DNA of 64,000 nucleotides, taken from Ceratothoa steindachneri. Lineage: Eukaryota; Arthropoda; Malacostraca; Isopoda; Cymothoidae. A model generated the notes under the pieces. That model saw only the letters and a list, made by a program, of their open reading frames with translations. It had not been told where the DNA came from and did no database searches. Location: the NCBI GenBank assembly GCA_963969495.1, contig OZ018333.1:87512508-87576507 (forward strand), given 5' to 3'. Shown in pieces: positions 25,429-35,616 of this stretch. The position numbers were made by a program, and so were the translations under genes. The stretch's first letter is position 1, and each line of letters opens with the position of its first letter.

Positions 25429-25516
25429 GCTTATTAATCGAAAGCAAAGTCCAGTATTAGAATATCATTTTAACAGTTATTTGTTAATTATTTTACTTCT
25501 AAATTATCATGTTTAA

Positions 25517-26284
25517 TTAATTTCTACAAAAACTGGTATGTTGAGTTTGTTATTGACTAGCCGCTTGTAACATATTTCTGTAAATCAAAGGATAAAGAAA
25601 TTGATATTATTAAATCACTAATTTGAAGTGCGACGCGGAGCGGAGACCCGAGTTTGCACAGTTCTTTTGAAAGGAAGTAGTGTTAAGTGCCTTAACCACA
25701 AAGTAACTATCGTATAGTTACTTAGGAAACATACATTTGCATGTAATTAGATAGACCGATAGATAGACAGACAGATAGACAAATAGATACGAATTAAACG
25801 ATTAGCAGTTCACAAAGTTTACATTTTGTTTTCAAAGCTCAGCTATTCTTTGTATCCAACTTTCATATTTTTACCAAATTCTGTAAATTATTTTTCAACC
25901 CTATATGATATCACAGCAGAAATCGTGTAATGTAAGCAGAAAAACCAAAACATTGATCAAAAAGATGATGCTTAGGAATCTGTTATAAGTTCAAAATCCT
26001 TTTCTGCTTGACGTCATACGTTACCGGTACCACCCACTTTTAAGATAGGTTAGCAAAAGTGTATGTCAGCCCACTGGTGGTAAAAGTAGCAAATAAACAA
26101 GCAGTGTTGAAAAGTGACTTACCCCTCTTAAGTTAGTATTGGATGACCCACTTAAAAAACTTGTGAAAACTCCCCCCGCGTTATATAGGATTGGGATACT
26201 TGAATTAGTCAATAGCTCCTCCTAAGTAATATCCTATTGGTAAACTCCTTTGGAGATGAGCCGTACCTCCTCTCATATAAACCT
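25517..26284. other. Non-coding, includes a short (GATA/GACA)n
   Basis: No gene. A GATA/GACA-type microsatellite lies at 25749-25791. The right part may be U3 of the LTR-like unit described next. Confidence 0.4.
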
Positions 26285-26433
26285 TATATAAAGCCCTTAT
26301 AAACTTTAGATCAGGAGACAGCCTGAGCAAATCTTTTATTTTGAATAAAGCTAAAATTCATACAGCTTCTTTTGCTCTCCGCCACTGCTTCGTACCGGGT
26401 CTTCATCAAAGACGGGCAAACAAACACTCCAGG
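26285..26433 (+). promoter_or_regulatory. LTR-like promoter, R and U5 with polyA signal
   Basis: A TATATAAA box (26285-26292) is followed after about 26 bases by a TCAGG initiator (26311). AATAAA lies at 26344-26349, and a possible LTR end CA at 26430-26431 precedes TGG at 26434, where a tRNA primer-binding site would begin. This compact promoter/polyA arrangement is that of an LTR. The left LTR end and a partner LTR were not found. Confidence 0.4.
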
Positions 26434-26434
26434 T

Positions 26435-27030
26435 GGTCACCACTGAGGGCCACGCAAAGCATTACGTAGAGTTGCTGTGACCACTTAGTGTCACACGCCC
26501 TTCTACTACGACTGAACCACCTGCGAGAATCATCATTCAACGTCAGATTGCACCGTGTACCAAACTACCAAGCAGTCCTTTCTCACCAAGAAGGATCCCG
26601 TTCCGTCGACTGCCTGATCTCCTTGACTACGTGCCCCATCTACCGATTGGGGGTCATTGACGCAATAGGTACAAGGCCAAAGGGAGCACATCAACTAATT
26701 AATTAAATGGACACACTTTATCTGACTTTTGGAGCGAACTACATTTATGGTATCGTGGAAATCGGTATCAATTGCATAATTATTAAATCGGCAATTTACA
26801 GGAAAATGTTACGTGATGGGAAATATTTTTATCAAATTCGAATTCGGCAAACTCAGCTTCACAATAAAATGTACATAAGATCTATGTCTTTTTCTTGACA
26901 CTGAAATTTGTAGTACAGTGTTATCAATGCTGCTTAAGATAGCGATTCTTCTCAGACTTCTCAGAGGAAGGATTCGCCACTGCTAACAACAATGAGAGCA
27001 ACGGAAACAAGAACAAAAAAACAACAACGT
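26435..27030. other. Non-coding or unrecognised
   Basis: Frames at 26488-26706 and 26707-26898 lack recognisable motifs. They may be remnants of the internal region downstream of the LTR-like unit. Confidence 0.35.
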
Positions 27031-27041
27031 TTCCCGATGTT

Positions 27042-27075
27042 TATAAAGGCCTTCTTCGCCTCGCCCAAAGTCAGT
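27042..27075 (+). promoter_or_regulatory. RNA polymerase II core promoter (TATA plus TCAGT initiator)
   Basis: TATAAAGG at 27042-27049 is followed by TCAGT at 27071-27075. Its A (27073) lies 31 bases from the first T of TATA, the canonical spacing, and TCAGT is the classical arthropod initiator. The first ATG downstream is at 27117, giving a short 44-base 5' UTR. The agreement of motif, spacing and following ORF makes chance less likely. No transcript evidence is available. Confidence 0.5.
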
Positions 27076-27116
27076 GCACATCGAGTGTTCGTTTGTTTAT
27101 TTCACTGTGGGACGCT

Positions 27117-27198
27117 ATGTATCAGTATTTGTTTTCCGCTTTTGTTATTATTCTGGTCTACTTATTGACGCGGAAGAGGGACCCAAGATTACCACCAG
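27117..27198 (+). CDS. Possible first exon of a host gene, cytochrome P450-like membrane anchor
   Basis: The frame encodes MYQYLFSAFVIILVYLL, a single membrane span. Basic residues TRKRDPR and then LPPG follow. Microsomal cytochromes P450 begin in this way: an N-terminal ER anchor, a positive halt signal and a Pro-rich hinge (PPGP). A potential splice donor (CAG|GT) follows at 27198, though GTTTAG is weak. Without it the frame stops after nine more codons. No later P450 exon (heme-binding FxxGxRxCxG) was seen in the window. The promoter upstream supports a real gene start. It could instead be another single-pass membrane protein or a retained fragment. Confidence 0.35.
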
Positions 27199-27201
27199 GT
27201 T

Positions 27202-28053
27202 TAGTCCATCATTCTTTCTCACTTTAAAAAATCAATTAAAATGAAATTGAACACGTTTTACCCGAGCCCAATTCTCAGCGCTTTGCCGTCCACGCACTTA
27301 TGAGTCATAGGATTCCAATGTGTCTCTTGGATTCTACATAGGATTATTGAGATTTGCCCTTTCATCTCTTTTTTAATCCGGTTTATTTAATTCTTTTTCA
27401 CCTTCTTTTATCTCGAATTGGCCTTTCTCTGTACTACGCACGGGTAGGCCCGATAATAGGTCAAGGATGGTGTCAAGCGCCTTCAAAGGAATTCATTACG
27501 AGGTGAAGCGTAAACGAGACTTGTTAAGAGCCATCATTCAAGGCCAAAAAGGGGGGGCTTGAGGGGGGGATCAACGGAGGCATTTTCGCAGGGGGAAAGA
27601 GAGAACGACGAGATACAGGAAGCGAAAGATAAAAAAAGGGAACAGAGACATGTATTAAGGGTAGCAATGACCCTCAGATCTCACCTCAGCGGGAGGGGGG
27701 GGGGGCGATTCTTATCAAGAAACATTGGTCCCAAGGTACGAATAGGAAGAGACACCCAAAAGAGGGAGGCCAATTGTGGAATACACCTCGATAACTCTCC
27801 AAATAAGAGGCTCGGTCGCTTTTCTGCGGTTTTCCTTTCCCTCGATTTTTAGAATAATTAATTTGTGTTTAAAAACAATTACTTTTTTAATTTAGTGTTT
27901 TTTTCTTGGGCAAATTCTAAAACAGTGCTTTTTAAAGTTTTTTGTGCTAGGTTATTGGAATCACACCAAATTGTATTATATACCATTTTGAAGGGAATTT
28001 CGAATGGGAATGTCGAGGAATAGGCCGAGGGGTGGTTGGAGTTTTTCCCGACA

Positions 28054-28055
<2 letters not shown>
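27202..28055. other. Non-coding, possible intron
   Basis: No exon is recognised. G-rich homopolymers occur near 27560 and 27696. If the P450-like exon is real, this is its first intron. Confidence 0.4.

Positions 28056-28108
<53 letters not shown>
28056..28108. repeat. (TA)n microsatellite
   Basis: Uninterrupted TA tract about 37 bases from the 3' end of the first Penelope-like element. Confidence 0.97.
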
Positions 28109-28112
<4 letters not shown>

Positions 28113-28196
28113 CAAAGTTGCTTCTAAGAAGGCGTAATTTTAATTGCAGTAGGAAGGATACGACCATCAGTGACATTCTTATTTATTCCAAGCAAC

Positions 28197-28223
28197 GTTT
28201 CGGATTACCCATTCCATCATCAG
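28197..28223 (-). ncRNA. Hammerhead-ribozyme-like core in the PLE 1 3' UTR
   Basis: On the minus strand CTGATGA (28223-28217) is followed by a weak stem II (GGA with TCC) and then GAAAC (28201-28197). This is the spacing of the conserved hammerhead core. PLEs are known to carry minimal hammerhead motifs. I could not identify a convincing stem I or a cleavage site, so activity is doubtful. Confidence 0.35.
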
Positions 28224-28459
28224 GCTAGAGGGATAAACACAATTTGTGAGGCGAACAAATGTTAACATAAACTAGATACAAATCAAAAGCAAAATGATTT
28301 AGATAGTGAACCTATAAAATTAAAAATATTAATAATTGCAAGTACATATACAGATAAGGAAAGGAACAAATTCATACCTGCTGTCAGCGAGTCTTGGAAA
28401 TGACTAAGGAATTTACCAAAATCGGACACGATTATGGGTAGTTTGTTGTCGGTATAATA

Positions 28460-28813
28460 TTAACAGGTCTGAAGCTGGTTGGTTGTGGCTATTACCGATA
28501 ATGGGTGGCAGGTCAAGTCCGAATTTAACGTGGGTGGATGTGTCTTTATGAAGAGAGATTCTAGAATTCTGAGCTGGGTGATGTTAGGATTAGAGCCCAG
28601 AATCTCAAAATTATTGATGTTTGCATCAACCTTACCTTTTATAATGTGATCTCTGATTGGTGAGACTTCCTTACTAGCCAGAGACTTTCCTGTTCGGCTA
28701 CTAATGCCGAGGTGTGCGCAAACCCTCGAGTGTAACGAGCGAATAGTACTACCAATATATATTCCCTGGGAACATCCAGGGCAAGAAAATTTGTATACAA
28801 TACTTTTGCGCAA
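28460..28813 (-). pseudogene. PLE GIY-YIG endonuclease domain
   Basis: The 117-codon frame reads IVYKFSCPGCSQGIYIGST, with IYIG as the GIY-YIG signature remnant and the CxxC typical of Penelope. The Arg block SLHSRVCAHLG, a His in IRDHIIKG and the Glu in LRILESLFIKTHPPTLNS follow. These are the expected catalytic-domain landmarks in order. The domain nicks DNA during PLE integration. The frame is open through the domain, but the upstream RT is in other frames. Confidence 0.85.
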
Positions 28814-28918
28814 ATCAGCCGGGGTTAAATCTTTGGTGCGGAAAAAATTACCTATTTTTAAATTGTTAATGAAGGTTATTCGGAAATGTATTTGCGGAAA
28901 AAAACTCTGAAGAACTTT

Positions 28919-29760
28919 TCAGTACCGTCTTGAAGCTTCTTGATTCAGAGGACCGAGATCAGGTAGGAGAAAATATCGCAAGTCCTTAGGGACATCTATC
29001 TTTGCAACCTTTGGATGGAAGGAGTCATTTAATATTTTGCCTGTAACTCTGTTAACCAAATCTAGGGGGAATGAGTTGGACGGGAAAAAACTTTTTAGAA
29101 CGTTAAATTCAAGGTGCATTAAAGCTTAAGAGAAGCAAAGCCGTATGGCTCTTTGTATCAAAATATACAAACTGTTAATTTTAAATTATTTGACACAAAA
29201 GCTAAAGAAATTTAGATCTAATCCAGAATATGTTGGTTTTCTAAAGATGGACCTGCAGAAACCAGTAGGTGTTTTTTTAATTAGAATGTCCAGAAAAGAA
29301 ATAGAGTTTTCATGTTCACTCTCCATTGGGAACTTTATATTAGGATGAAGTGTATTCTAAATTGAAAAAAAACTTAAAGCCTCATTTTCAGATTTAAATA
29401 GTGCAAAGGTGTCGTCGACAAAACGCGTATAAAAAAGCGTCCTAAAGGAGAAAGGACATTCTTTAAAGAGCTTATTCTCCAGGAATACCGTTAAGGCATT
29501 AGCCAAGGTTGGGCCCAGGGGACTTCCCATCGAAACACCATCCACTTGACGATAGACGGAGCAATTGAAATTAAATATATTTTTTTTAGAGGCAACGAGT
29601 AACAATTGTGGAAATTGTTGGCGATTGAACCCATGAAACACCGCGGATGTCGAGTCAGAAGGAAAAGCTTTATCCAAAGTAATTTTGAGGACCTCTTCAA
29701 GTGGAACATTTGATAGATTGGGTAATCCGAAACGTTGCTTGGAATAAATAAGAATGTCAA
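28919..29760 (-). pseudogene. PLE reverse transcriptase
   Basis: Reading from 29716: LPNLSNVPLEEVLKITLDKAF, then NCSVYRQVDGVSMGSPLGPT (RT block 4), then YTRFVDDTFALF with the catalytic DD pair. In another frame VLKSFFPSNSFPLDLVNRVTG and KILNDSF follow, matching the thumb and linker region. The N-terminal half of the RT is missing (5' truncation). The Penelope RT is related to telomerase; it would copy the element RNA at the nick made by the GIY-YIG domain. Confidence 0.85.
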
Positions 29761-29784
29761 TGATGGTCGTATCCGTCCTACTGC

Positions 29785-30198
<414 letters not shown>

Positions 30199-30275
<77 letters not shown>
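30199..30275. repeat. (TA)n microsatellite
   Basis: A TA tract ending 8 bases before the 5' inverted arm of PLE 2. Confidence 0.98.
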
Positions 30276-30278
<3 letters not shown>

Positions 30279-30283
30279 ATGTC

Positions 30284-31055
30284 CCGCAGGAAAAAATGAA
30301 AAGGTGTTTCCAAGTACTTTCGAACTTTATTAAGTTCTGGTTGTCTAAGTAAATATTATGGACAAACAGGTAAACAACTTTCTGTTCGCATAAATCAACA
30401 TAAATATAATGTCCGAAGAGTGGAAGATAACAGTGCTTTCTTTGTCCATATGTCAGATAAGGACCATTTAATTAACTGGAACTCGGCTCACTTTATTTAT
30501 CGTTCCAATGACCCTATAAAAAGGAATATCATTGAATGTGCTTTTATAAACCAATGTGATAATTTTAACCTTTCCCCTGGCTTATATAGAATAGATAGTA
30601 TAATTAAAAGATTAATACTTAAAGAAATTAGTTCTGTCTTTCGTTCTTAGTTTTATATACATTCTTTAGTTATGTGGCCCCTATTTTATTTCTATTTTTT
30701 ATTATTTTTTTTTTTTTTAATTGTCACTGCTCTGTTTTGTATATTGTATTTTCCCCCCTTTGCTCCTCGTGTCTTATAATCTCCCTCGTTAGGCTATCTC
30801 CATTTCTTTGAATCTGTTACCCTATCTGTCGGCTTAGTTTGACCTTACTACCTGCTTCTTGTAATTCTTAATGTGTCTTTTTACCTTCCCCCTTCCATCT
30901 TCCTCATTGGTGATTTCTTGTTTTTGAGGTGGTCTATCATACTTTTCTTTCGTATATATACCTCTAATATAATACTATTTCTTGTAGTTATCCTTGATAA
31001 GGAACTTAATAAAGTTCGAAAGTACTTGGAAACACCTTTTCATTTTTTCTTGCGG
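30284..31055 (+). mobile_element. Penelope-like element 2, with inverted terminal segments
   Basis: Arms 30284-30337 and 31002-31055 are reverse complements over 54 bp with one mismatch. Between them lies the C-terminal GIY-YIG part of a PLE (30346-30650) and a T-rich 3' UTR. The RT is absent, so this copy is more strongly 5'-truncated than PLE 1. (TA)n tracts flank both sides. Just inside the 3' arm, TTGATAA is followed by a perfect 6-bp stem (GAACTT-AATA-AAGTTC) and GAAAG, a hammerhead-like layout. Confidence 0.8.
30346..30650 (+). pseudogene. PLE GIY-YIG endonuclease C-terminal part
   Basis: The frame reads CLSKYYGQTGKQLSVRINQH (YYGQTG for the usual YIGxT), then DHLINWNSAHFIYRSNDP, NIIECAFINQCDNFNLSPG and KRLILKEISSVFRS to a TAG at 30648. 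Family landmarks are the Arg in VRINQH, the His after SDKD and the Glu of IIECAF. It begins directly after the inverted arm, so the N-terminus of the domain and the whole RT are lost. Confidence 0.75.
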
Positions 31056-31096
31056 CACATTTCATTCATTTGCTACCCTCACGTGATACTTTTTCA

Positions 31097-31100
<4 letters not shown>

Positions 31101-31141
<41 letters not shown>
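31101..31141. repeat. (TA)n microsatellite
   Basis: A TA tract about 45 bases beyond the 3' arm of PLE 2. Confidence 0.97.
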
Positions 31142-31142
<1 letters not shown>

Positions 31143-32280
31143 TATTATTGAGTCGTTCGTCGTACTACTCCTTATACTTCGTTCGGCCCGTGTCTTGAAT
31201 GGGTTTATTGACTCAGAGTGCTTAGAGGTTGGCTACGGAGGGATTGGAAAATGAACTTTGCCAGCAAGCGACCCAAAGGAAGTTAGATACACAACAATAT
31301 GAAAATAAAGTAATAATTAACTCTAAACAAGAAAATATATATAAATAATGTGCTTTGAGAGATAAATTAATAAGTGAATCTCAGATATCTCACTTGGCTT
31401 GAAAATTACTATTCACCATACAAATCCCTATACACTTGCAATGCTGGTAAGCTTCGCGGTGAAATCGGGAAATGTGAAAGGGAAGGGTTACCTTGGAATC
31501 TGATGTTCGGGTGGCGCTGGTGAGTGAAGATGGTGAGGTAAGGGGTGTAGACGATGAGGTAGGTTTTCCAGGGACCGACCTGATCCCACAATTCCGTCAC
31601 GATTCTTGCTGGAAGAAGGCGGTGGCAGGAGCTTCTTGTTACAGAGGGCCCAACGCTCGTGAACTCCGAGGAAACTTGGGTGCCTCTGTGAGGGCAGGGG
31701 GGCGAAGTTACCTATCGACGCGTAGGGTCACGGAGAAAAGCCGAGATGTAGTTTCCTCGCTTAGGTAACCAGAGTGAGGCTGTTTGTAGCTTTGGCTCTT
31801 ACACGTGAGTACGAGCTTGGGTCCGCACTGCCTTGCAGACCAACGGGATAAGGAGCCTGCCTAACTGGAACTGATCTCCTCTCTGAAGACTTGATGCTTC
31901 GACGAATTACCACTACACCGATAGATGGCAATTCCTGCCCCACCAGACGCTGTGCAAGCTCTACTACTGAGGGTTAAAAGAATTCGTCTTTTATACTCGA
32001 AACTCGGGAGAGATTATCAGGGCACCGGAAGTAAATTAGATGTCAATCTACTCTATTTCGTCCTTTATAAACTTCCGGCAACTATCAGAAGCGAAGATGG
32101 GCTCCCATTTATCGATAAACAGTCCGGCAAGGAACTCGGTGGTTAGCTGAAATGGCCGGCGGTTTCTTCCGGTTCGACACCACCAGATATTGGGCCAGGA
32201 GGGAAAGGGTTGATAAGCGGTCCGCCCGGAATGGAGGTGGGCAAAACTTGGGAGCATTATGCTATTCTCTTACAAGGAAC
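31142..32280. other. Unrecognised region with a small ORF
   Basis: A 73-codon frame (31925-32146) begins MAIPAPPDAVQALLLRVKRI and contains LLYFVLYKLPATIRSEDG. It resembles the start of some retroelement gag proteins, but nothing is diagnostic. The rest of the stretch shows no gene. Confidence 0.3.
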
Positions 32281-32380
32281 TTCACCCCCGTTTAATTGTG
32301 GCGGGTTGTATTCCCCACTATTTTTAAGCAAACTATTAGTATGTATAATTCGAAAGCCTAGCATTAGATTCGAGGGCGGA
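32281..32380 (+). repeat. Interspersed repeat, copy 1
   Basis: This block of about 100 bp, containing AAAGCCTAGCATTAGATT and CCCCACTATTTTTAA, recurs in the same orientation at 40648-40745 with visible divergence. No coding content or ends are recognised. Confidence 0.55.
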
Positions 32381-32792
32381 CATTTTACAAAATTTAACCA
32401 ACGAAACATATTGGGAAAGAGGACGAAGCAATATAGAACAAAGGGTCGGAAGCGACGGAGTGCGCTTTCTTGACTACTACCGACGCTTCTCCTAAAAATC
32501 CCATCTCTAATATGATACTAATAAGTCTTTCTCTCTCTCTCTCTCAGTAATAACGATATTAATTAACATCTTCAAAAAAAAATATTAAAAAAATATTTTA
32601 TCCCCCTCACATTCACTCGTTCTACAAGGTGATGCAAAAGTTACCATTCAATAATTTGGAAATTGCTCTTAACGTGTTTTTTTTTTTGTTTTCTAAGCCC
32701 TTTGCCGCCTCCTGTATCATTTTGGGTCATCATGCGACTATAGTGACACGACCTCTACATGAAAAATATGGCAGGTCTATATGGCATCAGTC
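32381..32792. other. Non-coding
   Basis: No gene. A short (CT)n lies at 32529-32546. The target duplication of the next LTR element begins at 32793. Confidence 0.5.
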
Positions 32793-33228
32793 CTCACTGT
32801 GGAGAAATGGCTACATTAAGCCTCCTGGAGGAGTATATGTACATTCAAGCCCCCCTCCCTTCATGAGGAGAAGCGTGGGAAAGGTAGCCGGCGAAAATGC
32901 TTACCATGTGTGATCTCCTCGCCGCTGTGGGCAGTTGGAGCTAACATATGTTTGAAGGCGACCACCTAAGGTCCTTAAACGACGCTCTAACGATCGCATG
33001 ACCTACGAGACCCATAAACCCGTGGTTAGGAAAAAAAAACGGTGCGAGTCAGAAGGCATGCCAAGTAGCGGTGCGGTTACGAGCCTATAATTTGCGAGCT
33101 GACTTGGGCACCCCAGTGCCACCTTAGGAATTCTCGCTCTCCCCAGATGCTAACTCACCATTCGCTCCCCCTCCCTTTTGCATCTGTGGCCTGGTCACTT
33201 CCCCCTTTAGATGGGGTGGCAATCCGCC

Positions 33229-33236
33229 TATAAATA
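33229..33236 (+). promoter_or_regulatory. LTR TATA box
   Basis: TATAAATA lies about 430 bases into the LTR and is conserved in the 3' LTR at 37593-37600. Transcription would start about 30 bases downstream, just before the 68-bp repeats. Confidence 0.6.
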
Positions 33237-33267
33237 AGCCCCGCAAAGAAAGAGAAGAGGATTATCT

Positions 33268-33432
33268 GAAGTCGATACGCCAGAGTAGGATTAGGTCGTG
33301 AAGATCGATCCATCGGCTAGACAAGAAGATTTTTAGAAGTCGATTCGCCAGAAGAAAGATTAGTTCGTAAAGATCGATCCTTCAGCCATACAAGACTATT
33401 TCCGTGAGAAACGATAGGATCAGATTGAGAAA
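33268..33432 (+). repeat. 68-bp tandem repeat inside the LTR
   Basis: GAAGTCGATACGCC (33268) recurs as GAAGTCGATTCGCC (33336), a 68-base period. A third degenerate unit ends in AAAATCGATCC. Each unit carries AAGATCGATCC(A/T)TC. The same array is present in the 3' LTR. Confidence 0.75.
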
Positions 33433-34473
33433 ATCGATCCCCCCCTTTCAGGGCCGTATTAACCTAAATAGTCAAGTTTTATATCGGTGCCATACCGAAG
33501 AAGCCTTTTCCGTCTGCAAAGAAGACCGACTGAAGAAAAGCAAAGCCGCTCACACTCGAGTGATTCTCACATCTCAAGCACCGTAAGAGTGAGAGGAGAA
33601 GAACCCTGCCCCAACGAGCTCCCGTTCTTTAATTACGATTGAAGAATCATCCCCCGGCACAGGCGACAAGCAATCCCTCCTCGAAAATTCAAGCAGCGAC
33701 CACACCACTTCAAAGCGAGAGATAAGTCCTCCAGCGACATCCGGCAATCCCTGTTACCTACCCGTAAGTTAACAATAACATTTATATATCTATTGCGATA
33801 GTAGAAGTTTAGTACGTCCCACGTTTTAAAGGAGAGTAGAAACCATTATTCTTGAACCGAGGTCATATGTGTTTGTAGATGACAGTACATTAATTTAATG
33901 TTTTATGCTAAACAAATAGGGTCGTGATAAAAATACTAATTGGCAATTGGTTTGTTTATTAGAAGCCTACTTGTTTATATTTTGTCATTTGAGGCCAAAT
34001 ATAGAAATGCTTTTACTGTTGGTTTGTAATATTTAATTTAAAATACATGTTTATTTTTGGTAGATTCCGGTGTTTCCTCTTATCCTTATGTGTTTAAAAA
34101 TAGCTCTTCCTTAAGGACTAAACCACAAAAATAGCACTCTTAGAACAAAGCCTACTTCATCATAGAAGTAACTCACGCCCCTTAAAGCATACCGTGACTA
34201 AAAGGGTGTCAAAGCGTAGAGTGATCAAAGCCAAGGGTCATTCTACGACATATTATAAAAGTGGTGTCAGGTCTAGAGGTTTTATATTAGAAAGAACCCA
34301 GCAGTGTCTATTTAAGGAAGAGCTAACACATAAAAGGAACACCAGGAATAATAGAATATTTGACGAGTGGGAAATTGGTAAAGTTAGAGGGGGATACCAT
34401 CTAAAGGTAATTGTTAGGCCAAGTGGTAAGTTTCGGTGGTGGAATAGGTCAGGCTTGATTAAAAACAAGGTAG

Positions 34474-35616
34474 ATGACTGACATAAGCGCGATGGAATTG
34501 TTTGACCTTTATCGGAAGCAAGGTCAAAGCCTCGGACTGGAAGGAACCGAGCTGAACTCGTTTATTCAGGAGAAAGAGAGAAATGAAAGAGAAGAAAGAA
34601 GAGAGGAACGTAAAATGAAAATGGAAGCTGATGAAAGAAGAGAAAAGATGAAAATGGAAGCAGAAAAGACGAAAATGGAAGCTGATGAAAGAGAGAAGAT
34701 AAGGGCCCACGAAAGAGCTCTTAGTAAAGACCAGTTAGAGGTGCAGTCAGTGTCATCTAAAACAGGAGTGTCACCAGCGGCCAGCATGAAACTCCCGGAG
34801 TACAAGGACGAAGAAGATTTATGCTCATATCTCTCCCATTTTGAGAAAATATTTGAAGTCAATAATTGGGACCTAGAAGAAGATGGGGTCGCCAGACTGT
34901 TACCGCTACTCAATCGTAGGATGAGAGAGATATTCGTATCTTTACCCTCAGAAGCGACTGTGGACTATTCCACTCTCAAAGCCGAACTTCTCTCAGCAAC
35001 AAACCTTAACCCGGAAGAATATAGGATGAAGTTCAGGCAGTCTCGTATAAGACCTGGACAAACATACAAACTTTTTGGCTTTGAGCTTCGTCGAAGCCTA
35101 CAGTTTTGGATAGAGTCAGAAGGGGTAGAGAATGAAGTCGCTGCGGTCGTCGACTTCATGCTTAGAGATCAGTTACTAAGTACACTACCCCAGGAAATCC
35201 GTGCATTCGTTAAGGACCGAAAAGCTTCTACCTTCAACGAGTGCCTGGACGAGGCTGACCTCCACGCGGTAAATCATCGGTTATATCCTAGGGAGTACAA
35301 GAAAGAGAAGGCTCCCTCCCCAAAGAAAAATGGGCCGCCACCCAGGCATTTACAGAAGAAGCCCTTTAAGTTCGCAGCAGCAAAAGGAACTTATAAACCA
35401 AATTTTGGAGGAGAAAAAAATCAAAAAGAAGTTAGGATTCCACAAGGATCATACCCTAATACCGGCACGTATCCCAGGAAGCCCGTCACTTGTTATACCT
35501 GCGGGATAATAGGTCAGTCACCTGAGTTTCCAGTGCCCACAGAACTCCTGACTGAGGGAGACCTCGAGACAACAGGTGCAAAACCTGACTGCCGCGATCC
35601 CAGCAGGACAAGCTGA
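34474..35616 (+). CDS. Gag of the Gmr1-like element
   Basis: The 380-codon frame begins MTDISAMELFDLYRKQGQS. A highly charged Glu/Lys/Arg coiled coil with repeated KMEADERR follows at residues 28-90. Next is a capsid region: MKLPEYKDEEDLCSYLSHFE, FRQSRIRPGQTYKLFGFELR and LLSTLPQEIRAFVKDRK. This resembles the SCAN-like capsid of Gypsy gag. A zinc knuckle starts CYTCGIIG near residue 343, but its His/Cys half is missing, so RNA packaging would be impaired. Pol overlaps its last 41 bases in the +1 frame. Gag would form the particle around the element RNA. Confidence 0.8.
   Translation: MTDISAMELFDLYRKQGQSLGLEGTELNSFIQEKERNEREERREERKMKMEADERREKMKMEAEKTKMEADEREKIRAHERALSKDQLEVQSVSSKTGVSPAASMKLPEYKDEEDLCSYLSHFEKIFEVNNWDLEEDGVARLLPLLNRRMREIFVSLPSEATVDYSTLKAELLSATNLNPEEYRMKFRQSRIRPGQTYKLFGFELRRSLQFWIESEGVENEVAAVVDFMLRDQLLSTLPQEIRAFVKDRKASTFNECLDEADLHAVNHRLYPREYKKEKAPSPKKNGPPPRHLQKKPFKFAAAKGTYKPNFGGEKNQKEVRIPQGSYPNTGTYPRKPVTCYTCGIIGQSPEFPVPTELLTEGDLETTGAKPDCRDPSRTS

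Larger units (their letters stand above)
28146..29784 (-). mobile_element. Penelope-like element 1, 5'-truncated, with inverted terminal segments
   Basis: On the minus strand an RT segment (29716-28919) precedes a GIY-YIG endonuclease (28813-28460), the gene order of Penelope-like elements. The last 66 bp of the element (28146-28211) reappear in inverted orientation at its 5' side (29719-29784), with two mismatches. (TA)n tracts lie just outside on both sides, 37 and 5 bases away. Stops and frameshifts make it inactive. Confidence 0.85.
32798..34250 (+). repeat. 5' LTR of the Gmr1-like element
   Basis: It starts TGTGGAGAAATGG and ends CTACGACA, with TG and CA termini. It is near-identical to 37161-38619, apart from about a dozen substitutions and a 4-base indel close to the 3' end. 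It contains a TATAAATA promoter box and a 68-bp internal tandem repeat. The very long U5 part (after about 33600) is AT-rich. A TGGTGTCAGG at about 34262 could be the primer-binding site, 11 bases beyond the LTR. Confidence 0.93.

Noticed and set aside
34194..34481. A 95-codon ORF crossing the end of the 5' LTR
   Set aside because: It spans the LTR boundary and probable primer-binding site and has no gag-like motif. The real gag starts at 34474.
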